Origin: Asaia siamensis | Lineage (GTDB): Bacteria > Pseudomonadota > Alphaproteobacteria > Acetobacterales > Acetobacteraceae | DNA length: 64,000 nt | Assembly: GCF_014635085.1 (NCBI RefSeq) | Contig: NZ_BMCH01000009.1 | Span: 55,798 to 119,797 of the forward strand | Reading direction: 5' to 3' | Shown here: piece by piece, positions 37,574 through 46,486 of the stretch | How the letters are laid out: each line of letters opens with the position of its first letter | Position numbering within the stretch: the first letter of the stretch is position 1 | The notes under the pieces: generated by a model | Seen by the model: only the letters and a program-made list of their open reading frames with translations | Database searches by the model: none | What the model was told of the DNA's origin: nothing | Translations under genes and position numbers: made by a program

Positions 37574-37956
37574 CAGACGGCTCCACGGGAAACTGGACGA
37601 ACCGTATCCTGACGACGCAGAACCGGCAGGCTGAGCACGACCAGAATGGCGATGAGCGTCGGGCCGAAAAGGCGCGGCAGCCAGCCCCACCAGTCGAAAC
37701 CAGCTTCATAGATGGTCCAGACGAGCGTTGCCGCCCAGGCAAGAAGGAAGAGATAGGCGCCAAGCAGACGGCCCATGGCCATGAGCCCCCCCGATGCCAG
37801 CAGAACGATGCCGCAGATCAGGTAATAGGGAGAACCGCCAAGGCTCAGAAGATAGCCGCCACCACCGACAAAGATGAGACCGAAAATAACGATCAGGATG
37901 GCGAGGCCCAGTGTTGCCCAGTCGCCAATGCGCCTGGGTCTGGAACGAGACGTCAT
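37573..37956 (-). CDS. sldB: Polyol dehydrogenase membrane-anchor subunit
   Basis: 127 residues from ATG 37956, with AAGGAGG upstream; the frame opens further up at 38016. It is very hydrophobic with about five membrane segments (WATLGLAILIVIFGLIFVGG, YLICGIVLLASGG, YLFLLAWAATLVWTI, PTLIAILVVLSLPVL). Length and position match Gluconobacter SldB, which anchors SldA and hands electrons to ubiquinone. It overlaps sldA by one base, the usual sldBA order. Confidence 0.9.
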   Translation of the reverse strand: MTSRSRPRRIGDWATLGLAILIVIFGLIFVGGGGYLLSLGGSPYYLICGIVLLASGGLMAMGRLLGAYLFLLAWAATLVWTIYEAGFDWWGWLPRLFGPTLIAILVVLSLPVLRRQDTVRPVSRGAV

Positions 37957-38142
37957 GAATCCTCCTTGAGACAGGGTGTGCAGCCTATCCTGAACGCGAA
38001 CAGAACAGAGCAACACATATCGGTGAAAACTCTGATACGTTTGATGAGATGCTCAGTTTGTCGATCACAGGATATCGTCTGGAGGTTATTCGCAAGAAGT
38101 TTCTGGTTCGTGTTCGCAGAACGAGCCGTATGGCCACCTCCT

Positions 38143-39099
38143 TCATGTCCCCTGTCGATCACGCAGGGCTTTGACCACTGACTGCACCGTCGAGAGGATG
38201 GTTTCACGGAGCCAGCGATGGACGGGGTCATTATCGAGTCGTGGGTGCCAGGCCTGAAAACTGACCAGATCCGGAAGCGGAAAAGGAAAGGCAAAGGCCT
38301 TTGCCCCGATACCTTCAAGAGGGAGGCGACGAATGATGATCTCCGGCAAGGGCAGGATCATGTCGGTTTCGCGCATGGTTTCGATCATGGCGTAGTCACT
38401 GGGTACGACCAGCGCAATCCGTCTCTCAAGACCATATCTTTCGGCGAGAACGGTATCGATAGGTCCATGTGCACGCCCCTTGCGAGAGGTGCTGATGTGA
38501 TCATAGGCAACCAGAGTCTGTGGGGTGATTTCCTGATCGAGAATCGGGTGCCCGGCACGGACAACCGCCTCGAACCGTGTCTGGAACAAGGTCTGTTTCT
38601 TGATTTCGGGCAGCAGATCCTGGGTGGCGCCGATATACAGATCTATCGTGCCGCGTCTGAGTGCATCGCCGATCGAATCTTCTGTTTCTGGTGAAAAAAC
38701 GACCTGACAGCGTGGAGAGGCTTCCCGAAGTTTCTGCGCAATGGCGCTGCCAAAAGCCCCGATAAAGAGGTCACGCGCGCGGATCGTGAAATGCGGTGCA
38801 ATCTGTGACAGATCTAGATGGGCGCGCGCGCTGACAAGTGCTTCCGCCTCAGCCAGAACCGTCTGTACCCTTCCCAGCAGATCAGTAGCGAAAGGCGTCG
38901 GGACGAGTTGCCTTCCCGAGAGGACCAGCAAGGGGTCGCCAAAAAGCGTTCGCAAGGATGCAAGGTGGCGACTTGTGGCAGCCTCGCTCACCTTGAGCCT
39001 TTTCGCGGCACGCGTGACGCTTTCTTCTTCAAGCAGAACCTGAAGCCATCGGAGATGATCGAGCGAGTAGCCACGTTTGGCAGGCAGATTTCTGGTCAT
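38143..39099 (-). CDS. LysR-family transcriptional regulator
   Basis: 318 residues. The N-terminal helix-turn-helix spans about 10-70 (LRWLQVLLEEESVTRAAKRLKVSEAATSRHLASL). The C-terminal LysR substrate-binding domain follows, with YDHISTSRKGRAHGP and LPEIIIRRLPLEG as visible stretches. GGAG lies upstream of ATG 39099. It diverges from the efflux operon starting at 39241 across a 141-bp gap that contains an inverted repeat, so it is the likely controller of that operon. Its ligand is unknown. Confidence 0.88.
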   Translation of the reverse strand: MTRNLPAKRGYSLDHLRWLQVLLEEESVTRAAKRLKVSEAATSRHLASLRTLFGDPLLVLSGRQLVPTPFATDLLGRVQTVLAEAEALVSARAHLDLSQIAPHFTIRARDLFIGAFGSAIAQKLREASPRCQVVFSPETEDSIGDALRRGTIDLYIGATQDLLPEIKKQTLFQTRFEAVVRAGHPILDQEITPQTLVAYDHISTSRKGRAHGPIDTVLAERYGLERRIALVVPSDYAMIETMRETDMILPLPEIIIRRLPLEGIGAKAFAFPFPLPDLVSFQAWHPRLDNDPVHRWLRETILSTVQSVVKALRDRQGT

Positions 39100-39155
39100 G
39101 AGGTGTGGCTCCGGATGTGCTGCACGGAATGCAAGAGATCTGCCGCACCCTTACG

Positions 39156-39180
39156 CCAGGTGGAAGGGTTTTTTACCTGG
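39156..39180. promoter_or_regulatory. Inverted repeat between LysR and efflux genes (possible operator)
   Basis: CCAGGT-N13-ACCTGG, perfect 6-bp arms, lies in the 141-bp divergent gap, about 60 bp before the MFS start. Arms and spacing fit a LysR-type recognition site, but no binding is shown. Confidence 0.45.
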
Positions 39181-39240
39181 ATTGCGGGTTATTGGCACGG
39201 CAGGGCGACGCTAGAGACCATGCGGAAAGGATACCCCCGC

Positions 39241-40845
39241 ATGAGCGCACCCACAGGGCAGGAGGCAAAGACCTCGCCACCTCCTGCCGCCATACCCCCG
39301 TTCGGGCTTCGGACAATCACCGGATGTCTGGGCATGCTGCTGGCTGTGCATGTCGCGGGATTCAATGAACATGTGACGGAGCTGGGTCTGTCCGATCTGC
39401 GCGGGGCCATGCATCTGGGTCACGATGAAGGAACCTGGTTCATCTCGGTCTATGAGGCCTGCAACATTGCGGCGATGGCCTTCACGCCCTGGTTCTACAT
39501 GACCTTTTCGATCTATCGATTTGCCCTGTTCATGACGGCGGCACTGGCTTTGCTGTCGCTTCCACTTCCCTTCATGACCGATATGGTCTCGATCGGCATC
39601 CTGCGCGCCATGCAGGGGCTGAGCGCCGGTTGTCTGCCGCCCATTCTCATGACGGTCATGCTGAAATATCTCCCACCGCCGCTCAAGGTTTTCGGCATAG
39701 GCGGTTACGCGATGAGCGCGACCTTTGGCCCCAATCTCGGCATACCTTTCGAAGCCCTGCTTTTCGAACGCCTTGGCTGGCACTGGCTCTACTGGGAGGT
39801 ATTGCCGCTCGGCGCACTCGCGCTTGTCATGATCGCATGGGGGCTGCCGCAGGACCCGGTTCAGCTCTCGCGTTTTCGTGGCTTCAACTGGCGGGGATTT
39901 CTGATCGGTGCGCCTTCAATCCTCTGCATCGTGACGGTTCTTTATCAGGGTGACCGGCTCGACTGGTTTCGGTCGCCTCTCATCACCCATCTGACGTTTT
40001 GGGGCGGGGCCCTCTTTCTCGGGTTTCTGATCCATGAATGGCATCACCACAGTCCGTTCTTTCGTCTGCAATACTGGAAGAGCCGCAATATCACGATGTC
40101 TCTGCTGGCACTCGTGGCGGTGCTGATCGTCTGCGCCCTGATGAATGAGGTCACGACGACGTTTCTGGAAGAGATCAAGGGGTACCGCCCTGTTCAGGCG
40201 GCTCCCGTCGCCTTGACCGTCGCTTTGCCCCAGCTTGTCGTGCTGCCTCTGGTTGCGGCGCTGTGCAACATGCGTCGGGTCGACTGTCGATGGGTGCTCG
40301 GGATCGGCATGACCCTTCTGGGGCTGTCTGCCTGGCTCGGGCTGGGTCTGACATCCGAATGGGTGCGCGACAATTTCTATCTCATCCAGGCTCTTCAGAT
40401 CTTCGGTCAGCCCATGGTGGTCATTCCGGTGCTGATGCTGGCCACGCTCGCACTCGGGCCGAGCGACGGGCCGTTCATTTCGGGCATGGTCAATATGCTC
40501 AAGGGTATGGCCAATGCACTGGCATTCGCCTTGTTCTCGACTCTGCTGCGCCGTCGCGAACAATATCATTCGACCATGCTGCTGGATCATCCCGGCATGG
40601 CTCATGACCCTTACGGCGCCGATATGGCCGGTCGCCTGCACGAAATGCTGTCTGGCCAGGCTCTGGTGCTTGCTCTGGTCGATATCCTGCTTGTCGTGGT
40701 CGTGATCTGCGCCGCCTTCGTCGTGCTGACGGCCATTCTCCCCGGGCGCGTCTATCCCCCCGGCAAGGCACCAGCCGATCGTGGCTCCCCCTTGCCTGCG
40801 CCGCCTTCGCCGCAGGCCGTGCCCTCTTCTCTCGCAGCACAGTAA
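39241..40845 (+). CDS. MFS multidrug efflux transporter (DHA2/EmrB-like)
   Basis: 534 residues from ATG 39241, with AAAGGA upstream; ATG 39220 and a longer frame are possible. It is highly hydrophobic with about 14 predicted membrane segments. MFS features include LGHDEGTWFISVYEACNIAAMAFTPW (helix 1-2 region), RAMQGLSAGCLPP (antiporter-type motif region) and FGPNLGIPFEALLFERLGWHW. The operon continues with an HlyD adaptor and a NodT outer-membrane lipoprotein, so it is probably the pump of an EmrAB-TolC-like tripartite system. The substrate is unknown. Confidence 0.88.
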   Translation: MSAPTGQEAKTSPPPAAIPPFGLRTITGCLGMLLAVHVAGFNEHVTELGLSDLRGAMHLGHDEGTWFISVYEACNIAAMAFTPWFYMTFSIYRFALFMTAALALLSLPLPFMTDMVSIGILRAMQGLSAGCLPPILMTVMLKYLPPPLKVFGIGGYAMSATFGPNLGIPFEALLFERLGWHWLYWEVLPLGALALVMIAWGLPQDPVQLSRFRGFNWRGFLIGAPSILCIVTVLYQGDRLDWFRSPLITHLTFWGGALFLGFLIHEWHHHSPFFRLQYWKSRNITMSLLALVAVLIVCALMNEVTTTFLEEIKGYRPVQAAPVALTVALPQLVVLPLVAALCNMRRVDCRWVLGIGMTLLGLSAWLGLGLTSEWVRDNFYLIQALQIFGQPMVVIPVLMLATLALGPSDGPFISGMVNMLKGMANALAFALFSTLLRRREQYHSTMLLDHPGMAHDPYGADMAGRLHEMLSGQALVLALVDILLVVVVICAAFVVLTAILPGRVYPPGKAPADRGSPLPAPPSPQAVPSSLAAQ

Positions 40846-40858
40846 CGGAATTATTCAG

Positions 40859-41935
40859 ATGGCTTACAAGAAACCGCTTCTGCTTGCGGGATGCACCGCG
40901 CTCGTTCTGACCGGTCTGGCCTGGAGCGCTGATCGTTTCTTTATCGGTGATGGTCGTCATCAATCGACCAATGATGCCTATATCACCGCAGATTTCACGC
41001 GTGTGGCACCCAAGGTCGCGGGGCGAATTGACCGGGTGCCTGTTGCAGACAACCAGAAAGTGCATGCGGGCGATCTGCTGGCACATATAGAAGATGACGA
41101 TTATCGCACGGCGCTGGATACGGCTCAGGGAAAGAACCGCGCAGCCGAAGCCGATATCGCCAATCTCGCAGCTGCGCAGCAGCGTCAGTCAGCCACGATC
41201 GACGCGGCTCTCTCGACAATCGAGGCGGATGAGGCTGCCCTGCTCTTCGCTCGACAGAATGCAGCACGCTATCGCGCTCTTTCGGCCGGAGGTGCCAGTA
41301 CGATCGAGCAGCAGCAGGCGGCCGAGGATCGTCAGCGCGAGGCGGTTGCGCGGCTTGCTCGCGACAAGGCAACCCTGAACGCCGATCGCGCCGGGCTTGC
41401 TGTGCTCGCCGCAGAGAGTGAGCGTGCGCAAGGTGTGCTGACCCAGACGAAAAGCCTTGTACGTCAAGCCGAGCTCAACCTGACCTATTGCACCATTACT
41501 GCCCCTGTCGACGGGGTGGTCGGAGCGCGTGACGTTCGTGTCGGGATGTATGTCCACCCCGGAACAGGGCTTCTGGCTGTCGTGCCCGTTCGCGAGGCCT
41601 ATGTGATCGCCAATTTCCAGGAAACGCAGATGGCCCATGTGCAGACCGGCCAGAAAGCCGAGATACGGGTCGACAGTTTCCCGGGTGAGGTTCTCCATGC
41701 CCGTGTCGATAGTGTCGCGCCAGCGACGAATGTCGCCTTCGCGCTTATCCAGCCGGATAATGCGACCGGAAACTTCACAAAGGTGGTGCAGCGGATGCCG
41801 GTGAAGCTGGTCTTTGACGGCGGGCAGCCTCTGGCACGGCGTGTACGCGTCGGCATGTCTGTCGAGGCCATGATCGATACTGGCTCGTCTCGTGATGGCG
41901 CTCATGCCGCCGACGCGCGCTTTGTGTGGGAGTGA
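40859..41935 (+). CDS. HlyD/EmrA-family membrane fusion protein
   Basis: 358 residues from ATG 40859. The N-terminal signal/anchor is KPLLLAGCTALVLTGLAW. Then comes STNDAYITADFTRVAPKVAGRI (barrel-sandwich/lipoyl half) and the periplasmic coiled-coil hairpin (around 90-190, Ala/Gln/Glu-rich). The second half-lipoyl segment reads NLTYCTITAPVDGVVGARDVRVGMYV. It links the MFS pump to the outer-membrane channel. The open frame starts at 40781 inside the MFS gene, but MAYKK fits known adaptors. The stop is five bases before the next start. Confidence 0.9.
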   Translation: MAYKKPLLLAGCTALVLTGLAWSADRFFIGDGRHQSTNDAYITADFTRVAPKVAGRIDRVPVADNQKVHAGDLLAHIEDDDYRTALDTAQGKNRAAEADIANLAAAQQRQSATIDAALSTIEADEAALLFARQNAARYRALSAGGASTIEQQQAAEDRQREAVARLARDKATLNADRAGLAVLAAESERAQGVLTQTKSLVRQAELNLTYCTITAPVDGVVGARDVRVGMYVHPGTGLLAVVPVREAYVIANFQETQMAHVQTGQKAEIRVDSFPGEVLHARVDSVAPATNVAFALIQPDNATGNFTKVVQRMPVKLVFDGGQPLARRVRVGMSVEAMIDTGSSRDGAHAADARFVWE

Positions 41936-41940
41936 GGGGT

Positions 41941-43440
41941 ATGAAACACCTGTCCCGCACGGCTGGGCTGATCCTTCCTGTGATCCTTGGCGGATGTTCT
42001 GTTGGGCCTGATTTCCAGAAGCACGACCCTGCGGTGTCGCCTCACTGGCATGAGAGCGTGACGCCTCGGAAAAGCCATCCGGATGAAACCGCGCCTGTCG
42101 AGGCGCAATGGTGGAAACTCTATCAGGACCCGGTTTTGACGGCGCTGGAACAGGATGTGCTGACGGCCAATCTCGACCTGAAGGAAGCGGCCCTCCATTT
42201 CGAACAGAGCCGCGCCGAACGCAGGATCGCGGCTGCAGCGCGTCTGCCCCATGCGCAGGGCGCTGCCTCTTATGCCCGCGAACGCGCCAGCACGAACGGT
42301 ATCCTGAGCCTGCTCGGCACTGAAGCGGACCGTGACCCGGCGCAGATAGCGGATGGAACGCAGGGGTTCGGTCCCGCTGCCGCAGCCGGGCCGAAGGGAA
42401 ATCCTGCCTTCAACCTGCCCCAGTATGGGCTCAGTGCGTCCTGGGAGGTCGATCTGTGGGGACATGTGCGCCGTCAGGTCGAAGCCGCAACAGCCTCGAT
42501 GAAAGCGATGCAGGAGATGCAGCGTGACACGCTGGTTTCGCTCATGGCCGAGACCGCGCAGGATTACATCGCCTTGCGCAATGTGCAGGCGCAAACCGAG
42601 ATCACGCACCAAAGCCTCGACATCGCCCATCATAGTGTCGAGTTGACTGTTCTGCGCGTGACGCAGGGCACGGCAACAAAACTCGACCTCGCCTATGCGC
42701 GTGGGCAGCTTCACGGGTTCGAGGCGCGTCTGCCCCAGCTCCATCGCGAAGAGGTGCATCTCCTCAATGCCCTGGCGTTTCTGATGGCACGCGAACCGGG
42801 CGCCCTGTCACAGCGCCTTGCAGGCCATGGGAGCATTCCTCCGCTCCCGGCGTCCATTCCGGTAGGATTACCTTCGCAGCTTGCCGAAAGACGGCCGGAT
42901 ATACGCGCCGCCCAGGAGCGTTTGCATGCGGCGACGGCAACGATCGGCGTGGCCATGGCCGATTTTTTCCCGCGCATCACCCTATCGGGCAGTCTGGATG
43001 TTCAGGCGCTGCAGTTCAGCGGTCTTGGCTCTTGGGCGTCGCGCCAATACGGTTTTGGCCCGACAGTGACCATCCCGCTGTTCGAGGGCGGGAAACTGGC
43101 CGGACAGCTCGCCTTGCGGCGTCTGCAGGAGAAGGAGGCAGCGATCGCGCTTCAGCGAACGGTTCTTCATGCCTGGGAGGAAGTTGATGATGCGATGGCG
43201 GATCTGGGCACTGCACAGGAGCGCCACGACCGATTGAGCGAAGCGGTTACCGAAAGTGAGACGGCCGTTCAGGTAGCGCAGCTGCAATATGCTCAGGGGG
43301 CGGGAGATTTTCTCAACGTCTTGACTACGCAGAACGGACTGCTCGAAAGCCGGAGTGCGCTTTCGGATGCGCGGGCCGAGGTGGCGGTATCGATGGCGCG
43401 GCTGTATCGGGCCTTGGGTGGGGGCTGGACCCGATCTTAG
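41941..43440 (+). CDS. NodT-family outer-membrane efflux lipoprotein
   Basis: 499 residues from ATG 41941, just after GGGAGTGAGG. The signal peptide ends in a lipobox, LGGC, with the lipidated Cys near residue 20. The TolC/OprM fold is seen in two repeats of coiled coil and in LPSQLAERRPDIRAAQERLHAATATIGVAMADFFPRI (split here as the strong NodT/OEP signature near residue 310), and VAQLQYAQGAGDFLNVLTTQ. It forms the outer-membrane exit of the tripartite pump. It is the last gene of the operon; 46 bp separates its stop from the convergent lipoprotein gene. Confidence 0.88.
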   Translation: MKHLSRTAGLILPVILGGCSVGPDFQKHDPAVSPHWHESVTPRKSHPDETAPVEAQWWKLYQDPVLTALEQDVLTANLDLKEAALHFEQSRAERRIAAAARLPHAQGAASYARERASTNGILSLLGTEADRDPAQIADGTQGFGPAAAAGPKGNPAFNLPQYGLSASWEVDLWGHVRRQVEAATASMKAMQEMQRDTLVSLMAETAQDYIALRNVQAQTEITHQSLDIAHHSVELTVLRVTQGTATKLDLAYARGQLHGFEARLPQLHREEVHLLNALAFLMAREPGALSQRLAGHGSIPPLPASIPVGLPSQLAERRPDIRAAQERLHAATATIGVAMADFFPRITLSGSLDVQALQFSGLGSWASRQYGFGPTVTIPLFEGGKLAGQLALRRLQEKEAAIALQRTVLHAWEEVDDAMADLGTAQERHDRLSEAVTESETAVQVAQLQYAQGAGDFLNVLTTQNGLLESRSALSDARAEVAVSMARLYRALGGGWTRS

Positions 43441-43486
43441 GTGAACTGGGCGCTTACGATACGCGCTGCGCCGTTGCAGCTTCTGT

Positions 43487-44623
43487 TCAACCCGCCGGAA
43501 TGGTGATGACGGCGCCGGGCGAATGACTGGTGGCGGCGAGGGCGGCCAGGATCTGCATCATGGTGAAGCTGAGTTTGCTGCGGAAATCGTCATCGCTGAT
43601 CCAGTACCAGCGCCCGCGATAATGGACGGCGTCGTAATTATGCTCAGGGGCTGTCTTGCCCGAATGAATCACGACATCGGGACGCGTCTCGATGCCGACA
43701 GGACTGATCGTCGGCAGGGTGCGGCCTTCTTTCACATCGTCTTCAGGCACCTCCATTTCATAGGCGATCTGAGACAGCATGGCGAACATTGAACGCGTCA
43801 GGATGGCAATCTGTCCGGGCACCTTGGGATAGGGCCCGTAAACGATTTCGGCTTCCTCGGCATGCGCGTCGAGATGCAGCAGGCGGCGCACTTCCATCTG
43901 GATGGTGGTCAGCGCGGGGTCTGACGTCGCCGTCAGAACAAGATAGGCGTGTTCAGGCTGTGAACCCGAGGGCTTGTTTGCCGAGCCGGAGGGGGGCTGA
44001 TCGCCGGAGGGTTTGGGGGCATCGGTCGAGATGCGGATCGTCATGGCGCCCTGGATCTGCAGCTGACGCAGATCGTGCAGCAGCAGATAGAAGCGTACCG
44101 ATCCGCCGCCGGTCGGGCCCGCGCCAAGGGCGCGGACATTTGACAGACCGTCGATCGATTGTGCCGTCAGGCGCAGCAGGGTGTCGATCGGCAGGCCGCC
44201 AAGGCTGAGCGGCATGATGACCACGGGAGAGATCGGCCGGATGACGTTCTCGGCATATTGCTGCCCTGTCTCGGGCTGATAGGTGAAAGTCGGGCTTTCC
44301 TGGAGTGTCGCCGTACTGCCGCCGAACAGATAGCTGCCTACGCCGGAAGGAAAGGCGTTGAAGCCGCCATTGACCGACCGGTTGAACTGATAACCGGCAA
44401 TGACCTGCGTTGTATCGAGAAAGGTTGGCGGGTCAGCATAGCGGATACGGATGATATTGAGCAGCATCGCATGTTTTTCCGCCTCGCCAAGGGCGCGGGA
44501 ATAATCGAGCTGATCATGGGAAAGACGTGAGGGTCCGATGGTGATGCAGCCAGAGACCATGCAGGGCAGCATCACGAGGCACAGGGCGCGCAGGGGCGAG
44601 AAAATGGAACGTGAAATGATCAT
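43487..44623 (-). CDS. Conserved hypothetical lipoprotein
   Basis: 378 residues from ATG 44623 (MIISRSIFSPLRALCLVMLPC), followed by a lipobox at MVSGC, so it is a probable lipoprotein. Segments such as LNIIRIRYADPPTFLDTTQVIAGYQ, RLTAQSIDGLSNV and RHRG-like HYRGRWYWISDDDFRSKLSF recur in conserved but uncharacterised proteobacterial proteins. A Pro/Ser-rich linker sits around residues 230-250. The open frame extends to 44896, but the upstream part has no such signal. No function is proposed. Confidence 0.7.
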   Translation of the reverse strand: MIISRSIFSPLRALCLVMLPCMVSGCITIGPSRLSHDQLDYSRALGEAEKHAMLLNIIRIRYADPPTFLDTTQVIAGYQFNRSVNGGFNAFPSGVGSYLFGGSTATLQESPTFTYQPETGQQYAENVIRPISPVVIMPLSLGGLPIDTLLRLTAQSIDGLSNVRALGAGPTGGGSVRFYLLLHDLRQLQIQGAMTIRISTDAPKPSGDQPPSGSANKPSGSQPEHAYLVLTATSDPALTTIQMEVRRLLHLDAHAEEAEIVYGPYPKVPGQIAILTRSMFAMLSQIAYEMEVPEDDVKEGRTLPTISPVGIETRPDVVIHSGKTAPEHNYDAVHYRGRWYWISDDDFRSKLSFTMMQILAALAATSHSPGAVITIPAG

Positions 44624-44733
44624 GGCCCCCGAGGCTTGGCACAAGTCACAAGCCTTAGCGTATCCGTGATCGGGGCGACCAGCCCACATTGAAGGTTTCT
44701 TCACGCGCCGCTGACGAAATGGGCTTTCTGCCG

Positions 44734-45588
44734 TCACTCTGCCGAGCGATTTTCTTCGCTGTCGAAAATGGCAGCGAGTCCTTCGCGATAGCTGGGATAG
44801 CGCCACTCCCTGTTGAGGCGTTGCTTTGTCAGAACGCTTTCGACCAGACGGCGCTCTGCCCAGAAACTTCTGGCCATGGGGCTCATCTCTTCCCATGCGG
44901 CCTCGAGCGTCAGTCTGGGCGGCAGCGCTGCACCGCTGAGGCGTGCGGCTTCTTCGAAGACGGCTGCCTGCGGGCTGGGGGTGTCATCCACAAAATTCAG
45001 AATACGACAGCCCTGGGCTGTTTCGATGGCGGCAAGCGTCGCCTCGGCAATGTCATCCCTGTGAATGCGGCTGAAGAAATGATCGGGCGCGTCGATGAGG
45101 CGCGCCTTTCCGGAACGGAGCGTATCGAATGCAGACCGACCGGGGCCGTAGATGCCGCCCAGGCGCATGATATCGCAGGCCAGTCCGCGTCTGGTAGCAA
45201 GGGATTGCCAGTCCTGTTCCGCCTTGACCCGTGCCGCGCTGCGCGTCTGACCGGGGGCTACCGACGTGTTCTCGTCAACGCGGGCGCCCTGCCTGTCGCC
45301 ATAGACGCCCGTGGTTGAATAATAGCCAATCCAGCGCAGATGGGGGGCTTCTTCAAGAATCGCGCCGTAGCGGAGCAGGGCCGGGTCACCCGCCTCGCCC
45401 GGCGGGGCGCTGACCAGAAGATGCGTAGCGCTGAGTAATTCGGTTTCGACAGCATCGAAGGCCTTCAGCCCCGATTCTGCCTCAGGGGCGCGTTTCGTGC
45501 CTGTGACAGTCCAGCCTTGTGCACGCAGAAGCGTCGAAACGGCGCTTGCCGAATAGCCCTGACCGAGAATGACGAGGTGAGGTGGCAT
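44734..45588 (-). CDS. NAD(P)-dependent epimerase/dehydratase-like SDR protein
   Basis: 284 residues from ATG 45588, with GGAG nine bases upstream; the frame runs further to 46152 over the divergent gene. The N-terminal cofactor motif is LVILGQGYSASAVS. The extended-SDR active site shows YYSTTGVYGDRQGARVDE, then RVKAEQDW and MRLGGIYGPGRSAFD. The YSTTGVYG stretch is typical of YeeZ/SDR-a type proteins; the substrate is unknown. It diverges from the TPR gene across 53 bp. Confidence 0.8.
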   Translation of the reverse strand: MPPHLVILGQGYSASAVSTLLRAQGWTVTGTKRAPEAESGLKAFDAVETELLSATHLLVSAPPGEAGDPALLRYGAILEEAPHLRWIGYYSTTGVYGDRQGARVDENTSVAPGQTRSAARVKAEQDWQSLATRRGLACDIMRLGGIYGPGRSAFDTLRSGKARLIDAPDHFFSRIHRDDIAEATLAAIETAQGCRILNFVDDTPSPQAAVFEEAARLSGAALPPRLTLEAAWEEMSPMARSFWAERRLVESVLTKQRLNREWRYPSYREGLAAIFDSEENRSAE

Positions 45589-45641
45589 GAAGGCTCCATT
45601 CCCGCTTGACCGCTGAGGCGCTGCCGCGCCAATCACAACGT

Positions 45642-46433
45642 ATGAAACATGCTTTTGGTGCTCTGGCGATAGGAAGCAGTCTGTGGGCAGGAGCTGCTCT
45701 GGCTCATGCTCCTGCGCAAAGCCTTGCCCAATGTATCGCCCCTTTGCCCGATACCCCTGACCTTGTGCAGGAACAGGCGCAGGAATGGCTGCGTCATGGC
45801 GGCGGGCGCGAGGCCCATGATTGTCTTGCCCAGGCAGATCTGGCGTTGGGGGCCTATCGTGATGCGGCGCTGGAATATCAGGCACTTTCTGCGGTTCCGG
45901 CTCATGAGCGGAAGGGGCAGGCTGACGCAGCGGAAAAGGATGCCGGCTATGCCGAGCAGGAGGCGGGAGCCTGGCTCCTCGCCGGTGACGGCAAGGCGGC
46001 GGAGCGGGCTGCGCGGCTGGCGCTGAAACGTGATCCGTCCCGCCTTGGCCTGCGTCTGCTTCTGGCCCGCAGCCTGTCGATGCAGAATGATTTTGCCGGG
46101 GGTGTCGCAGCTCTGGGCACTTTACCAGAACCGGGCGTGCCCGGCGGGGCAACAGATCCGTTTCTTGTGCGTGCGCTCGTCATGCGGGCGGCTGCCTATC
46201 GTCAGCTCGGCCAGAACGAAAAGGGGCTGGCCGATGCAAATCAGGCGCTGGCGCTTGAGCATGACAATATCGAGGCATTGCTAGAGCGCGGTATTCTGGA
46301 GGCGCGTCTCGCCCGCTATGCCGAAGCGCGACATGACTGGGATCAGGTCATCGCGCTCTCGCCTGATGGCCATGCGGCCTATCTCGCCCGTCAGGACGAG
46401 GCCGTCATGGATTCTGACCCGGATCAGAACTGA
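45642..46433 (+). CDS. Exported TPR-repeat protein
   Basis: 263 residues from ATG 45642 with a signal peptide (FGALAIGSSLWAGAALAHA); a TTG frame opens at 45606. Several tetratricopeptide-like helical repeats are visible (AGAWLLAGDGKAAERAARLALKRDP, RAAAYRQLGQNEKGLADANQALALE, RGILEARLARYAEARHDWDQVIAL). TPR scaffolds mediate protein-protein contacts, here in the periplasm. It is bounded downstream by a strong convergent hairpin. Confidence 0.75.
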   Translation: MKHAFGALAIGSSLWAGAALAHAPAQSLAQCIAPLPDTPDLVQEQAQEWLRHGGGREAHDCLAQADLALGAYRDAALEYQALSAVPAHERKGQADAAEKDAGYAEQEAGAWLLAGDGKAAERAARLALKRDPSRLGLRLLLARSLSMQNDFAGGVAALGTLPEPGVPGGATDPFLVRALVMRAAAYRQLGQNEKGLADANQALALEHDNIEALLERGILEARLARYAEARHDWDQVIALSPDGHAAYLARQDEAVMDSDPDQN

Positions 46434-46440
46434 GTCTGCC

Positions 46441-46476
46441 GGTGCGGCCTGCCGGATGAAGTGGGCAGGCCGCACC
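46441..46476. terminator. Bidirectional terminator between the TPR and rbsK genes
   Basis: A perfect 13-bp GC-rich stem (GGTGCGGCCTGCC with GGCAGGCCGCACC) and 10-nt loop, between two converging stop codons. Confidence 0.7.
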
Positions 46477-46486
46477 TTACGGGGGC

